In this document: positions 34,113 to 44,909 of the stretch, piece after piece
Numbering within the stretch: position 1 is the stretch's first letter
How the letters are laid out: each line of letters begins with the position of its first letter
Assembly: GCA_022419385.1 (NCBI GenBank)
Contig: JAJUBI010000001.1
Coordinates: forward strand, 5,394,001 to 5,458,000
Origin: Paraconiothyrium sp. Pb-2020
Lineage: Eukaryota; Ascomycota; Dothideomycetes; Pleosporales; Didymosphaeriaceae
Reading direction: 5' to 3'
DNA: 64,000 nucleotides
Notes under the pieces: model-generated
What the model saw: the letters and a program-made list of their open reading frames with translations, nothing else
What the model was told of the DNA's origin: nothing
The model's database searches: none
Made by a program: the position numbers and the translations under genes

Positions 34113-36647
34113 ATGAACGGATCAGCGGAGGATGAGAAGCCGCACATGGTGATTGGCATTGATCTGGGCATGACTGTAAGTATGATTGCTGGACTGTAAT
34201 GCGAAGGGCCGGGCCGAGGACCTTTCCAGAAGGGGCTTAGTACAGCTTCCCGATCTCTACGCACCACGATGCCTCTACTATCGGGGACGTCCACCACAGA
34301 TCTATAAGGGTGTGCATATGATCAGGTATCAATAACTGACATTTGATCGGGACTACCGTTGTAAACTCTCGCACTACGTCCCGAGGCACTATTCCATTCT
34401 CTATCCCGCTGACGCCGTTCGCAGTGCACCGGTGTCGCATACGCCAACCTTTCCATCGGCAGCGAAACGGTCAGATGGATCCAGAAATGGCCCGGTCGTT
34501 TCCAAGCAAACGAGAACAAGGTTCCCACAGTCGTCGTCTACCCAACCACGACTCTAAACCCCACCCCCTCCTCGTGGGGCTTCCTCTCGGAAACTGTCGC
34601 AGAAACAACTGCCCAAGACAAAGACTACAAAGAATGGTTCAAGACGCTTCTATCGCCATCTCACCTTCTGAAGAAGCAACGGTCAGACCCAGAAAATGCT
34701 CCGGCCTCCATGGCTGAGGTAGAAAGATGGTACCGCGACTACCTCAACAAGATGTACGAGTACCTGGCATTCAAGCTAGGCGGAGAATTGTCCGGTGTGA
34801 GCTGGGAATCAGCGAGAGTTGAGTTCGTCTTCTCAGTACCAACAACGTGGGAGACAGTACCGACAGTGGAGAGGTTCAAATCGATCGTAGGCGAGGCCGG
34901 ATTCGGATCGCACGCCAACCATATTGTAACGATAGGCCTCACAGAAGCCGAAGCAGCAGCAGTGCACGTCTCCACCGAAGCACCTGGCATCTTTCGCGAA
35001 AACGATATCCTCTTAGTATGCGATGCCGGGGGCGGTACGACTGATCTCTCTGTCCTTCGGGTAACCGGAACTAGCAACCAGGCCATCAACCTGCAACAGC
35101 TCGACGTCGTTTTCGGAGAAACCATTGGTAGCGCCGCGATTGATTACGAGTTTGAAAAACTTGTTGGCGAGAGGCTGGAGCGTGCGCATGCGGTTCAGCC
35201 ACTGCCCATTGATCCAGCTGATGCTGCGTGGGAGATGATGAAGAGTCGGGACTTCCAAGCTGTGAAATGCGAGTATGGCGCTCCTGATGATACGCCACTC
35301 TTCAGTATTGGCATTCCGAAGCTGTCGCACACCTATCACAATGAGGAAGCGAGGATTCGCAGCGGTGAAGTAGCCTTTGAGCGCGAAGACCTCCAGCGGT
35401 TATTCGACAAGCAAGTGAATAAGCTCTTACAACTCATAGACACGCAGCTTCAGATACTATATCGCAAGTTTCCGGCAGAACAGGTCGCGCATATCGTTCT
35501 TTCAGGTGGACTAGGCAACTCGGCTTACGTGCAAACCCGGTTACGACAACATTATGCGATAACGAGTATTCCTAATGCACGCGGAATATCGGTTCGCATA
35601 GCGCCCGACCCTCAGCTGGCAGTGTGCAAAGGCCTCGTTGCGGACCGTGTGAGGAAGCTTATTACAAACTATTCTGTGCTCGGCTGGCGCTGCTGTCGCT
35701 CCTCTTACGGGACCATGTGCAAAAGTACGTAATGCCGGGGTACAAAGTAGGTGTTTAGGCTAGCCGATTGTCTAAAGACTCTAGGCCCTCCACCTTTAAG
35801 TCTTACATCTTCGATTATTAGTAGCTGGCTAGAACACCTACTTTACCCATTTGCCTAGTTTATGAACATTATACTGACTTTGTACCCCCGCCTTTAGTCA
35901 TGTACGATAAGAAGAACCCAGAACATGTAGGGAAGCAGATCGTGCGTGATCCGCTAAACGGGAAAATGTACATCATGCAAGCGATTGCTTGGTTCGGTAA
36001 GTCTTCAGAAGGGATGCTCTCGAGATCGACACTGAATTTGCGTAGTGAAGAAGGGCGAAGCTGTATCCGTGGATAAACCGATTATACATAACTTCATCAA
36101 GAAAGTAACGCCTGGTGACCCGCGGAGAGCATTCCCAACCAGCGTGATCGAATGCAATCTTGATGCACCCTACCTCCCAACCCAGATGACCCCGGACACC
36201 CGTGTCCTCTGCGAGATCTCCTCAGACCTTTCTTCCGCAGACGAGAGAAAGTTTACAGAGAAGAATAAGCGGTTTTGGTCTCTCGGAAAGCACTACTTCA
36301 AAGTTGAATACCAGGTGCGTGTCATTATAGGCCCGGCAGATATCCGCTTTGAGCTATGGTTCAATAACCAGAAGCTCTCACGGGACCAGTCGATCAGGGT
36401 AGACTGGACGCCTGCGCCTACAATGCCGCCAGCTGGGCAAGTGGATATCGCGACATGGAACAGAGTGGAACTTCCCGATAGCTATCCGACGCAGATGTCC
36501 GGAGGTGCAGGAGGCATGGGAGGTTCTGGAAGCCCCGTTGTTGACAGAACAGGAACTGGTCTTATAGATACTAGTGCTAAGGAGAAAGCAGGAAAGGCTG
36601 GAAAATTCTCGGGGGTACTTGGTAGATCATGGCCGGTGTATAAATAA
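34113..36647 (+). CDS. Hsp70-like ATPase (actin-like fold, HSPA12-type)
   Basis: Four exons: 34113-34175, 34425-35724, 35898-35996, 36046-36647; the sum is 2064 nt, 687 aa. Introns are 249, 173 and 49 nt. ATPase motifs: phosphate-1 loop VIGIDLGMTCTGVAYA (residues 13-28), phosphate-2 VCDAGGGTTDLSVLRV, adenosine loop IVLSGGLGNSAYVQTRLR. The segment EAEAAAVHVS fits the linker region seen in HSPA12-type proteins. The substrate-binding half of classical Hsp70 is absent; the last 250 residues are a different beta-rich domain ending in a Gly-rich tail. Such proteins are abundant in ascomycetes, often near incompatibility or stress genes; their clients are unknown. The middle Thr of the usual DLGTT loop is Met here. 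The 173-nt intron is built from inverted repeats. Confidence 0.86.
35734..35892. repeat. MITE-like inverted-repeat element filling an intron
   Basis: Outer arms GCCGGGGTACAAAGT (35734-35748) and ACTTTGTACCCCCGC (35877-35891) are inverted repeats matching at 14 of 15 positions. A second inverted pair overlaps the left arm: GGGTACAAAGTAGGTGTT (35738-35755) against AACACCTACTTTACCC (35833-35848), identical but for a two-base gap. CTAGCC sequences (35760-35765; 35827-35832 inverted) extend the inner stem. The element occupies nearly all of the 173-nt second intron of the Hsp70-like gene. A clear target-site duplication was not found. This fits a small non-autonomous DNA element or introner-type insertion, but an unusually structured intron is an alternative. 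Confidence 0.6.
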
Positions 36648-37808
36648 GCGATCCATAATCGAAGAGAAGAAGTCGTCGATGTGAACAGAACTAGCGATGA
36701 TTCAATGAGTGACTGCTGCATTGTAAACGGACTAAACCCCAGAGCAAAAGAACACGAGGTACTAAGAGGATGACGGATCAAAGTATTGACAATGACGCGT
36801 TGCGTCGACATACATATAGTCCTCAGAGACCCTCAAAGAGAACTATCAATGTGCCCCTCATATATGCTTCCTATTAGACTGTATTTCCTCAAATGATTAT
36901 ATGAGAGGCCGGCTTCAGTCTCCAACCATCCTCAAGTTTGGTTTTATTTGCGTACTGCCCGCCCCGTTGCAGCTGGCACTCAGCTAGTGTAAGGCTACCA
37001 ATAAGCGCTTTCGGGGCCTAGTCTCTGCTTGCAGCCAACTACGAGCAGATCACAAGTCTACGCGATTTTGAAGTTTTTCTATAATCTCTTATGCTGATTG
37101 CACGTATATCGGTCGCATTCTATAATTGTTTGTGGTGTATGTGACAAAGTACGTCGCCCATGGTTATTAACATGGGGGCAAGCTCAAATCTCTAAGCCTT
37201 ACCCTTAACGTCCGCAAGCTACTATTGTACAAACTATTAACCTCAAATTTCTGATTGCAATGGAAATTGGGGTGGTTCTGTGCAAGCTGCTGTGGCTACA
37301 TGCATGTTGACATTGCTGCGACCAGGGACGATACAGAACGGTCACTCGAGTTCTGATAGGTATGTCCATCACTGGGCGTACAATTTTATCTAGGCAATTT
37401 ATAGCTCTCGGAAATGCTATCCGGAGGCCTTTCGATCGGAAGAAAATACCTAGATGCCTCTTTCATGACGATGGACGTGATCTGTAAAACCATTGTTTAT
37501 CCTACCCCACGTAAGTGGGCGAATTGGAAGCGATTGTGGCTGACCTAGGTAGACGGAGCATAATTGAAACATCGTTATTAACCGTAGAAATGGTCAGATC
37601 TGGGGTGCTGCTGTGAAGTTCGTGCCCATTGTGGGGTAGTTCTGTTCTAGCTTGGTAAGAGGCGCCGCTACGACGGGGGCAGCCACGAACGGGCAGAATT
37701 ACCCCTCGGGGACATCGGCGTGCCTATTTAGGGTTTCCAATCCAACACCAGCTTCACCAACACCAGCTTCACAGTGTAAACCATCGACCGCAACAGTGCA
37801 TAGCCAAC
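36648..37808. other. Intergenic, no gene seen
   Basis: The stretch from 36.9 to 37.6 kb looks A+T-richer than the flanking genes and lacks coding frames over 60 codons until the dioxygenase leader. Apart from the tandem 15-mer noted separately, no repeat or RNA gene was recognised. Confidence 0.45.
37743..37772 (+). repeat. Perfect tandem duplication of a 15-mer in the 5' leader
   Basis: CAACACCAGCTTCAC occurs twice head to tail, 36 bp upstream of the dioxygenase ATG. It lies in the probable 5' UTR or core promoter. It may be a chance slippage product. Confidence 0.7.
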
Positions 37809-39020
37809 ATGAACGGCACAAACGGAGTCTCGACCGATGGTCACCAGAATGGCCACTTTTCAACAGCACGTCGGCTATTCTCCGTCGACAAACCTCCGTC
37901 GCTAGACGAATTCAAGAAACTCACGACACAATCAAAACCGATCCACTACCCGCTTGCAGCATCAGTCGAGGCCAATGTACCTATATACGACCTTCCAGAG
38001 TTCGCCGAGCTATCCCCGGATCAACGTTCAGCTCTTCAAGACGAATGGTACCACATCCTCCTCTCAGGGCCTGGAGTCTTCGTTACGAAGAACTTATACA
38101 AAGATAATGCTCTGCTTAACACAGTGAATGATGCCTACGCAAGTATAATCGACGGAGAGAAGAAGCGCTCCGGGAAGCGAGGCGACCACTTCGCCGGCTC
38201 CGGCGCAAATGACCGTATCTGGAACTCCTTCTCAAAGCACTGCCTGGAAGACGCAAAGTCTTTCGTCGAATACTACTACAACCCCTGGTTGCCACTCATA
38301 TCATCTGCGTGGTTGGGCCCTCATCACCGCCTCACAGCCCAAGTCAACATCGTTAAGCCCGGTGCAAAGCCTCAGATTTCGCATCGCGACTACCACCTAG
38401 GCTTCCAAGATAACGACTCGTGCGCGAAGTTCCCTAAGGCATTACAAGTCGCTTCACAGTTCCTGACGCTGCAGGGTGCTGTCGCGCACTCGGACATGCC
38501 GCTTCAAAGTGGCCCAACACGGCTACTGCCCTTCAGTCAGACGTTTGAGGAAGGGTACATGGCGTACCGAATTCCTGAGTTCCAGAATTATTTCCTGGAG
38601 CAGTATGTCTCCGTCCCGTTATCGCAAGGTGATGGGCTGTTCTTCAACCCCGCGCTATTCCATGCAGCAGGGCAGAACGATTCGAAGGATATTCTGCGCT
38701 CGGCAAATTTGCTGCAGATATCGAGTGCGTTTGGTAAGCCGATGGAGATGATTGATACGTGTCCGCTTGTGGAGGCGACGTGGGATGCGTTGAGGAAAAT
38801 GCATCAGGAGGAGGGTTTGAGTGACAGGGTCATGGCGTTTGTGGGCAACGTTGCAGAGGGTTATCCCTTCCCCACGAATTTAGACAGGCGGGTCCCAGAG
38901 ACAGCGGGTATGGCGCCGGAGAGCGAACAGGGCCTTCTCGTCAGAGGCTTGAACGAGAGATGGTCAAAAGAGAAGGTGTTGGAAGAGCTGCGAAAGATGC
39001 GGGACGATTCCCGTGCGTAG
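37809..39020 (+). CDS. Phytanoyl-CoA dioxygenase (PhyH) family Fe(II)/2-oxoglutarate oxygenase
   Basis: Single exon, 403 aa. It matches the PhyH family of non-haem iron, 2-oxoglutarate-dependent dioxygenases. The metal triad is visible: HRD at H192 and D194, distal H285 in NPALFHAAGQN, and R297 for 2-oxoglutarate binding. A double-stranded beta-helix pattern lies between (LTLQGAVAHSDMPLQSGPTRLLP, then VSVPLSQGDGLFFNP). No signal peptide or PTS1 peroxisomal tripeptide is seen (the C-terminus is SRA), so a cytosolic location is likely. Fungal members hydroxylate varied small molecules, including secondary metabolites; the substrate here is unknown and no biosynthetic core gene is nearby. Confidence 0.9.
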   Translation: MNGTNGVSTDGHQNGHFSTARRLFSVDKPPSLDEFKKLTTQSKPIHYPLAASVEANVPIYDLPEFAELSPDQRSALQDEWYHILLSGPGVFVTKNLYKDNALLNTVNDAYASIIDGEKKRSGKRGDHFAGSGANDRIWNSFSKHCLEDAKSFVEYYYNPWLPLISSAWLGPHHRLTAQVNIVKPGAKPQISHRDYHLGFQDNDSCAKFPKALQVASQFLTLQGAVAHSDMPLQSGPTRLLPFSQTFEEGYMAYRIPEFQNYFLEQYVSVPLSQGDGLFFNPALFHAAGQNDSKDILRSANLLQISSAFGKPMEMIDTCPLVEATWDALRKMHQEEGLSDRVMAFVGNVAEGYPFPTNLDRRVPETAGMAPESEQGLLVRGLNERWSKEKVLEELRKMRDDSRA

Positions 39021-39507
39021 CTGGTGAGATGTGTTAATATCACAGTCAACACTGACTCTACGGGAACGTGAAATATGTGAAAATAAACGATAAATATGTG
39101 AATACTAAAAAAAGAACTTTTGACAAGAACACGCAAATTACGCCCCAGAGTTGAGTTTCAGTACACTACTATTATCCAACGCTAGTAGTCCAATGTTTGC
39201 AACATCAACTTTTAGTTATTACTGGCTTAATGTTCTTACATGTCTCTTCAATGTTCTACCCGTGATCACCATTGGATCGCACTTGATGTCGCTATACCAA
39301 CGCACTAGGACATTGAATACCCACAACATTCATTTCACAAACCCAACGCTTTCTGTGACCTCACTCGCATACAATGCGCCTAAGCTCTCTGACACCCACA
39401 TCGGCATGCTCATCCTCCACGCCTAACCGAGTTTTAGACATTTTCTTGCCTGCCTTGTACACCCTCAAATTCCACCTTCCAATTCCGTTGTCATCTGGCA
39501 AGCCACC
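39021..39507. other. Intergenic, no gene seen
   Basis: A 3' flank with an A-rich patch at 39065-39115, plausibly terminator or polyadenylation sequence, then the promoter of the following small gene. No coding frame of note. Confidence 0.4.
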
Positions 39508-40096
39508 ATGACCGACCACATAACCTCCCTCCTCGCCCTCGCCGAAGGCGTTAAAAACACCGGCACCGAGATCCAGTCCATCGGCGCAAAACTGCACACC
39601 TTCGCCGACGCGCTGAATACTGAGGCAAATGTGCTCTAATCACCCTTCCCTCCTATTTTAGCTATCTACTGACAAGCATGATGTCTAGGCCCTAGCCGAA
39701 GAGCGTCTCGCCCTCAAATCCCAACTCGCTGCCGCACTCGCACAAGCTGAGAAGAATAAAAATGCCCCTTTCAACCTAGATGTCTGCGTTGGTGTTCGCT
39801 CCAATGGGAACAGCACCACGTTCCGTCGAGTGGGTTGTTGTGCTGGATGTGGTGGCGCTGGTGACGGCAGTAGGGACGATGGATGGGGAGGGGGAGCTGG
39901 AGCTGGAGAGGCGAGGAGCCATTTGAGCAAGGCGCTGTCGGAGGTGGCTGCGAGGGCATCGGCAGCGGCGTCACAAGCTGCGTCACAGGCTAGGATTGCG
40001 GGTGGTGGAAGTAGGGCTGGAAGTGTGGTGAGTAGGAAAAGTGGGAGTGCTAGGGGTGGATCGCATGAGGGTTCTTCACCTGCGTCGCAGAAGTGA
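39508..40096 (+). CDS. Small coiled-coil protein with Gly/Ala/Ser-rich tail
   Basis: Two exons (39508-39630, 39689-40096); the sum is 531 nt, 176 aa. The donor GTGCTC is weak but the acceptor and branch region (CTGAC, then TCTAG) are good and the frame closes. Residues 1-75 are helical with heptad spacing (ITSLLALAEGVKNTGTEIQ, ALAEERLALKSQLAAALAQA). Then comes VGCCAGCGG, a short cysteine/glycine cluster, and a low-complexity tail (ASAAASQAASQARIAGGG). No known family. The long minus-strand frame over the same bases (39685-40380) is a consequence of this biased composition. Real gene likely, exon border less sure. Confidence 0.6.
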
Positions 40097-40547
40097 GACA
40101 GAGATTGGCTATATGATGTAGTGGATGTATGGAGAGTGAAGTTGCATGGGGCCTGCTGGACATTTCCTGTTCTAGCGAGCCTGGATGCTCTCACTCCATA
40201 CCTTGACGTGGTTATAACAAATGCAATTCCATCCACCTGAAGGGCGTCAACATGTTGAAGTTTGCGGCTCTGTGTGACGCCTGGCCGAGAAATGCTCATT
40301 GAATTCGTGTATACGTGCTCGCATCCTCTCTTATTCTCCCAGCCGCGGCTCGTAAACTCCCATAAGCACTTCAAATGCAATTAACAGCCTTTTTCTAAAC
40401 AGGCATAACCAGATCGGATGGCGGATTATGATAGGTAGCCACATGGAAGAAATCGTTCAAGGGCCCTCCGGATATTGTTTCTGTCTCAAAGAGACCGGAG
40501 GCCAGCTTGGGGTAAATCAAGCGTAGAGCGACGAAGACTCTCACCTT

Positions 40548-41902
40548 TCAGGAGTTCTGAATTTGATCTGGCCGAAGAGGAGCAAGCCAGAACATCATGA
40601 TCGGAGCGTCTCCGTTGGCGCCCGTGAAGACACGGATGTTGTAAATGTATCTGCAAGATGGTTTTAGTTCTATCGGACCGCAGAAGGGGAAAGATATCTA
40701 ATTCGATGGCTCTGCGCTCGCGAGGTTGTACTTACTTGACGCCCATATCCAACTTGCGCTGATTGACAAGATAACCCATCGGCTTCCCATTCGGTGATCC
40801 TAGGAGTGCTTGTCCTTCTGGTTCCGCCGTGGAGAAGTCGTCACCCGGCCAGACGGAGTATTTGTCTTTCCCCCTAGCATGCAGGGCCCGCTTCATGATG
40901 CTCAACGTTTCCTTGTTGATAATCCACATCATGAACATGTAGTTGAGATTGGTAGGATTCGGATTTCCAGCCTGGGGGTTGCTCCCGCGTAGCCAGCCAG
41001 CCCAGAGTAGGTCGCTTAGACTACGAAGTAGAGGTAGCTCACCGGCGCCTGCCTCGCGGCCCCAGAGTACTTTGAAGCTCTCCGCTGGGCTTACTGCAAC
41101 AGACACTATGATTGCACCAGCTCTATCTTGAACGCCGAACTTCGCCCTGGCGCCGGTGACTTGGTAACGCCTGTTGTAGGCCATGTACGTTTGCTCCTTT
41201 ATCGGAAATGGCTGACCTTCCTCGTCCCTTGCGTTGGCGGCTCCATGGGTATAATGGTAACTCCATATGTCTAGACGCAGGAAAGCGAAGTCAGCGTAAT
41301 AGTCAAGAGCAAGAAAAATGAGCAAGGATTGGTAGTTCTATCGGTTTGCTGATTTTGAAAGACGGCAACAGCAAGCAGATACATTTTGTAGTCTAACAAT
41401 ACATACCTCGCCAAGGAGTGATCCCAATGGCACGTTCTCGCATGGCTTGGATCCAACCGGCGCCATAGAAATCGTTGAAAACTGCGTCGTTGTACTTATT
41501 GTCGGCGTCTGACCAACCCCAGGTTTCGTACATCATGGAGTGCAAATTGTTGGCCCTGAACAAGCTGTTTGCTGACTGACGCGGAGGATTGTAAAGATGA
41601 CCAGCAGAAATGTCGGATTTCCAGAAAATGGCATACATCTCCGCGCCTTTTGCTTGAGCTTTGCACCACTGGTCCTCGTTGGCCATAGGAGACGAGGCCC
41701 AATTCGCCCTCCGCTCGAGGCGGCCCTCGGACTGGGGAGTCGCCTCAGGAACATGTGTCTCGTTGGGTTTCGCACCCGTTGTGGGACCGAAGATGGCGGG
41801 AGAGATTGTGTCAAGGAAGCCGTTGCTGGAGAAACGTGCGCAGGTTGCGAGGTTCACAGAACCCGCAAAGGTTGCAACCAGCATGGTGATTTTGAACTTC
41901 AT
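40548..41902 (-). CDS. Secreted protein of unknown function with Kex2-type site
   Basis: Three exons: 41902-41407, 41270-40736, 40650-40548; the sum is 1134 nt, 377 aa; introns 136 and 85 nt. The signal peptide is at residues 1-21 (MKFKITMLVATFAGSVNLATC). A pro-region ends in LERRANW (dibasic, Kex2-like). The mature part is rich in Trp and Tyr (MYETWGWSDADNKYND, ITPWRDIWSYHYTHG, LLWAGWLRGSN, MFMMWIINKETLSIM) and ends with MGVKYIYNIRVFTGANGD and MMFWLAPL. I do not recognise the family and no catalytic motif is obvious. The well-formed splice sites and exact frame closure make it a solid gene. A secreted enzyme or effector-like role is inference from the leader only. Confidence 0.8.
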
Positions 41903-42258
41903 TGTAGGCGACGAATGCCTGTCGACAAGTCCTTAGTTGCACTCAGTCGTACAGAGCGGGGCGAAGACGTGGGACTCTGTTTTGAATTCTTGCAGGTGTG
42001 CAGGGTCGCACCTTCCTTCACGACTTCGAGGCGGGCGAGGTCTTGAGAAGGCTCGTGCCCAAATGCGGTTGGAAGCTACGACCTTTGTGACGTAGCCGTG
42101 TCAGAGCTCGGGAGCGTTGACAATCTTCCGAATAAACATCTGGGGCTGTCAATGATATCGACGTCTTACGCGGGAGCAGCAGCTCACAGGGTCTTTGATG
42201 TGGTGCATATTGCTTCGGTTCATCATTCCTACAATTTCTACCTTCCCCTCCCCTCCAT
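41903..42258. other. Intergenic, no gene seen
   Basis: About 356 bp between the start of the secreted-protein gene and the end of the MTHFR gene, both on the minus strand. No coding content recognised. Confidence 0.4.
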
Positions 42259-44293
42259 TCACCTCTCCATCAGAAATTTCCACAGCCCGTCTCCATCAAC
42301 ATAATCTCCCCAAATGATATTCACCAGCCACAAATCCCTCCTCAACTCCCCGAGTAATCTGCTAGTCTCCGTCCGCGGGGCATATATCCGCTGCCACTCG
42401 CGCCATATACTCCACGCCTCCTCACACCAACTTCTGAAACTGACCGCCTCGATAATCGTCGGCGTGACAATCTCCTTACCCGTGAAGCTGCCCCACGTCA
42501 CGGGGTTAACCGCCTCCTCACTACTGGCCTCGAAGTCGCCCGCTGCATTGCCCGCGAAGTACGTGACCTGATCGTGTGCCTTTAGACGCGGCTGGAGAGC
42601 CGCCCAGTCTGCCGAGGGAAGGAAGAATTCAACAAAGGGCTTCTGGAAGACGAGGCCGTTCTTGGGCCCCCACCCGAAGACGGGGTCAGTGGATTTGACA
42701 CCGTTGACGGCGGGCTGGGAGGCGACTGTCCACCAGCCCTTCGCATTCAAGCCTAGCAACTCCTTGGCGATGGTACTCGTTTCGGGACTGAGGCCTTGCT
42801 CGCTCCAGGGTAAGGCATCGAGATCGCCTTCGATGTGCCGGCGGAAGAGTGTCGAAATGTCGTCTCTGTCGACAGGGTAGCCCCAAAGCTTCAGGGCTTG
42901 AGGTGTAGACACGTGCAGCGTCGGTCCGTAGCCGTCGATTTCACCGAAGGCTGGGGATCTCGCATCGCCCCAGCGGCCGTTAGGGAAATCGTCCCAGGTT
43001 GCTTCGCGGCCGAGGGAACCTTCACCCTCGGAAATGGCGAGCGTGTTGGCGCGGGTGTTGACGGGGCCCTTGGGAACGCCGGCTTCGTCTTCGGGGGCTT
43101 CGTAAGAGGCGTTACTGGACTTGCTTTGTGACGACTTGGATATTATTACGCGGTTTCGTGGGCCAGAGTTAACAGAAGAAAGACGTCGTCGTTCCTTGTT
43201 GCGCAGAGCGCCTGCTGGGGGTTGAAAGTCGGCGCCAGGGGTGAGCTCGATGGCGTCGTCATCATCCTCGAACAATGGTTGCGGTATCAGTTTGCAGTTT
43301 TCCAAGATATGCGATACCGCCTTTTCTAAGTTGAGAGTGTAGAAGTGGAAACCTCTTCTTGTAGGGCTAGGCCGTCCTTTCATGTGCTCCACAATCTCAC
43401 TCAAGATCGTAACGCCCACCTGCTTGACCAGCTCATCGTCACCTTTCACAGCATCCAGGCGAGCTACGATGTCCGCCGGAATCTTCGCATGCGAGAGTTT
43501 CGATACGCGGTTGAGGATTTGGTATGATTGTATGGGTAACAGGCCAGGGATGATAGGTATCGTCTTGAACACGCCGCTCTCGTGTTCTCTCAACATAGTC
43601 TCGAACTTGTCGTACGCCTCCACATCAAAGAAGAGCTGCGTCATGAGGAAATCCGCACCAGCCTGCGTCTTCTCTACCAGGTACGGGAGGTCATGTTTCG
43701 GGTCCTGCGCATCCGGGTGGCTCTGATCAGAGTGTCCCTCGGGATATGTCGCGACGCCTATGCAGAAGTAGTCCCCGTACTGCTTGCGAATATATCGAAC
43801 TAGATCCACTGCCCACGTGAAATCTTTATTCGAATCGTCCTCCGGGAGCTGTCCCTCTTCCCGGTACTCCTCGCTCCGTGGCGCATCGCCGCGCAACGCC
43901 AGGATATTCCGTATGCCTAGTACTCTTGCCTGCTCGAGTGCCTCATCCACGAGCTTACGACTCATATTGGTGCATGTAAGGTGTAGACATGTTGTAAGGC
44001 CCAGCTGGCGCTGGCATATTTCGGCGAGCTCGAGCGATTTGGTTGCCGTCGATCCGCCGGCGCCCCAAGTTACGTTTACGAAGAGCGGGCGCAGCGCCTG
44101 CGACATGCGCTCTAGTCTCGACTGGAGGTTCGCGAAGCCCTGCAATTTTATCAATTCCAATCTTCTTTCCTATTCACTGCATCCGCGCATGGAGGGGCAA
44201 GCGCACCATGGACGTCTTCGGTGGGAAGAACTCAAGCGAGAAGTAATTGGCGCCATCGGGCAACGCATTGATCTTATCCGTAATCTTTTCCAT
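42259..44293 (-). CDS. met12: Methylenetetrahydrofolate reductase, MET12-like
   Basis: Two exons (44293-44207, 44139-42259; 67-nt intron); the sum is 1968 nt, 655 aa, the size of yeast Met12. The first exon gives the conserved N-terminus with FSLEFFPPKTSM, continued by GFANLQSRLERM. The catalytic TIM barrel has FVNVTWGAGGSTA, LHLTCTNM, NILALRGDAPR, IGVATYPEGH, GADFLMTQLFFD and GFHFYTLNLEKAV. The C-terminal regulatory half has TWDDFPNGRWGDARSPAFG, GYGPTLHVS and TWGSFTGKEIVTPTIIE. It reduces 5,10-methylene-THF to 5-methyl-THF for methionine synthesis in the cytosol. Sequence features favour MET12 over MET13, inferred from memory of the two yeast types. All catalytic motifs look intact. Confidence 0.95.
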
Positions 44294-44909
44294 GATAGGA
44301 GGTGTAGGGGGGTGTAGGATCAAGAGTCATTGCTGGCCCGCGGTGCTGGACTTTTGTGAATGATTGCCGTCACAGAAAGCCCCGATCGCGGGTATGTGGG
44401 GCAGCAACCATGTGGCTGGTGTTGCCCGATCAAGTCAGGTAATCCCCGTGCTGATCACGCCTGAACACGCTATAGTAATTGTTTCCTCATCATTCGATGG
44501 GAGGACGAACGAACACCTACCTGTCGGATATTGCAGGCATAGCATCCGCACGCTGGAGAATTGTAATGCTCTTGCGGAGCCGTCGGAATGCGTTCCGATA
44601 GCCGGAACCACTCATGGGAAGCGGTCATCCTGCCTGACAGGAACCCTCCAACTGATAAATTGTTTCTTGTCGGGATTTCGCAAAGCATTCACTACTGCGA
44701 CTCGATAACGAGCAGTATCAAGGGATAATGCTCACTTGAAATGGAAGTTTCGTAGAGATTTGCCCTCGTACAACATGACATTCGGCTCCCCAACTCGCGG
44801 GTGCCTCCTACAAAACATCCCTTCTTGAATGTCCACACCTCAGATCTTTCAGTCTGCCCAATTTTCTATACTTGGTTATTCTTATACTCTCCGAGGCCAT
44901 CCATCCGTC
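44294..44909. other. Divergent intergenic region
   Basis: About 615 bp separate the MTHFR and amidohydrolase start codons. It must hold both promoters; no recognisable element or gene was found. Confidence 0.4.

Noticed and set aside
39685..40380. A 231-codon minus-strand frame
   Set aside because: It is antisense to a plus-strand gene with a coiled coil and GT-AG intron; the frame is kept open by the G-rich, Ala/Gly-coding composition of that gene and reads as low-complexity Pro/Ala.
41241..41275. tRNA-like D-arm string (TATAATGGTAACTCC)
   Set aside because: No T-arm, anticodon stem or acceptor pairing follows, and the bases lie in a well-supported coding exon.
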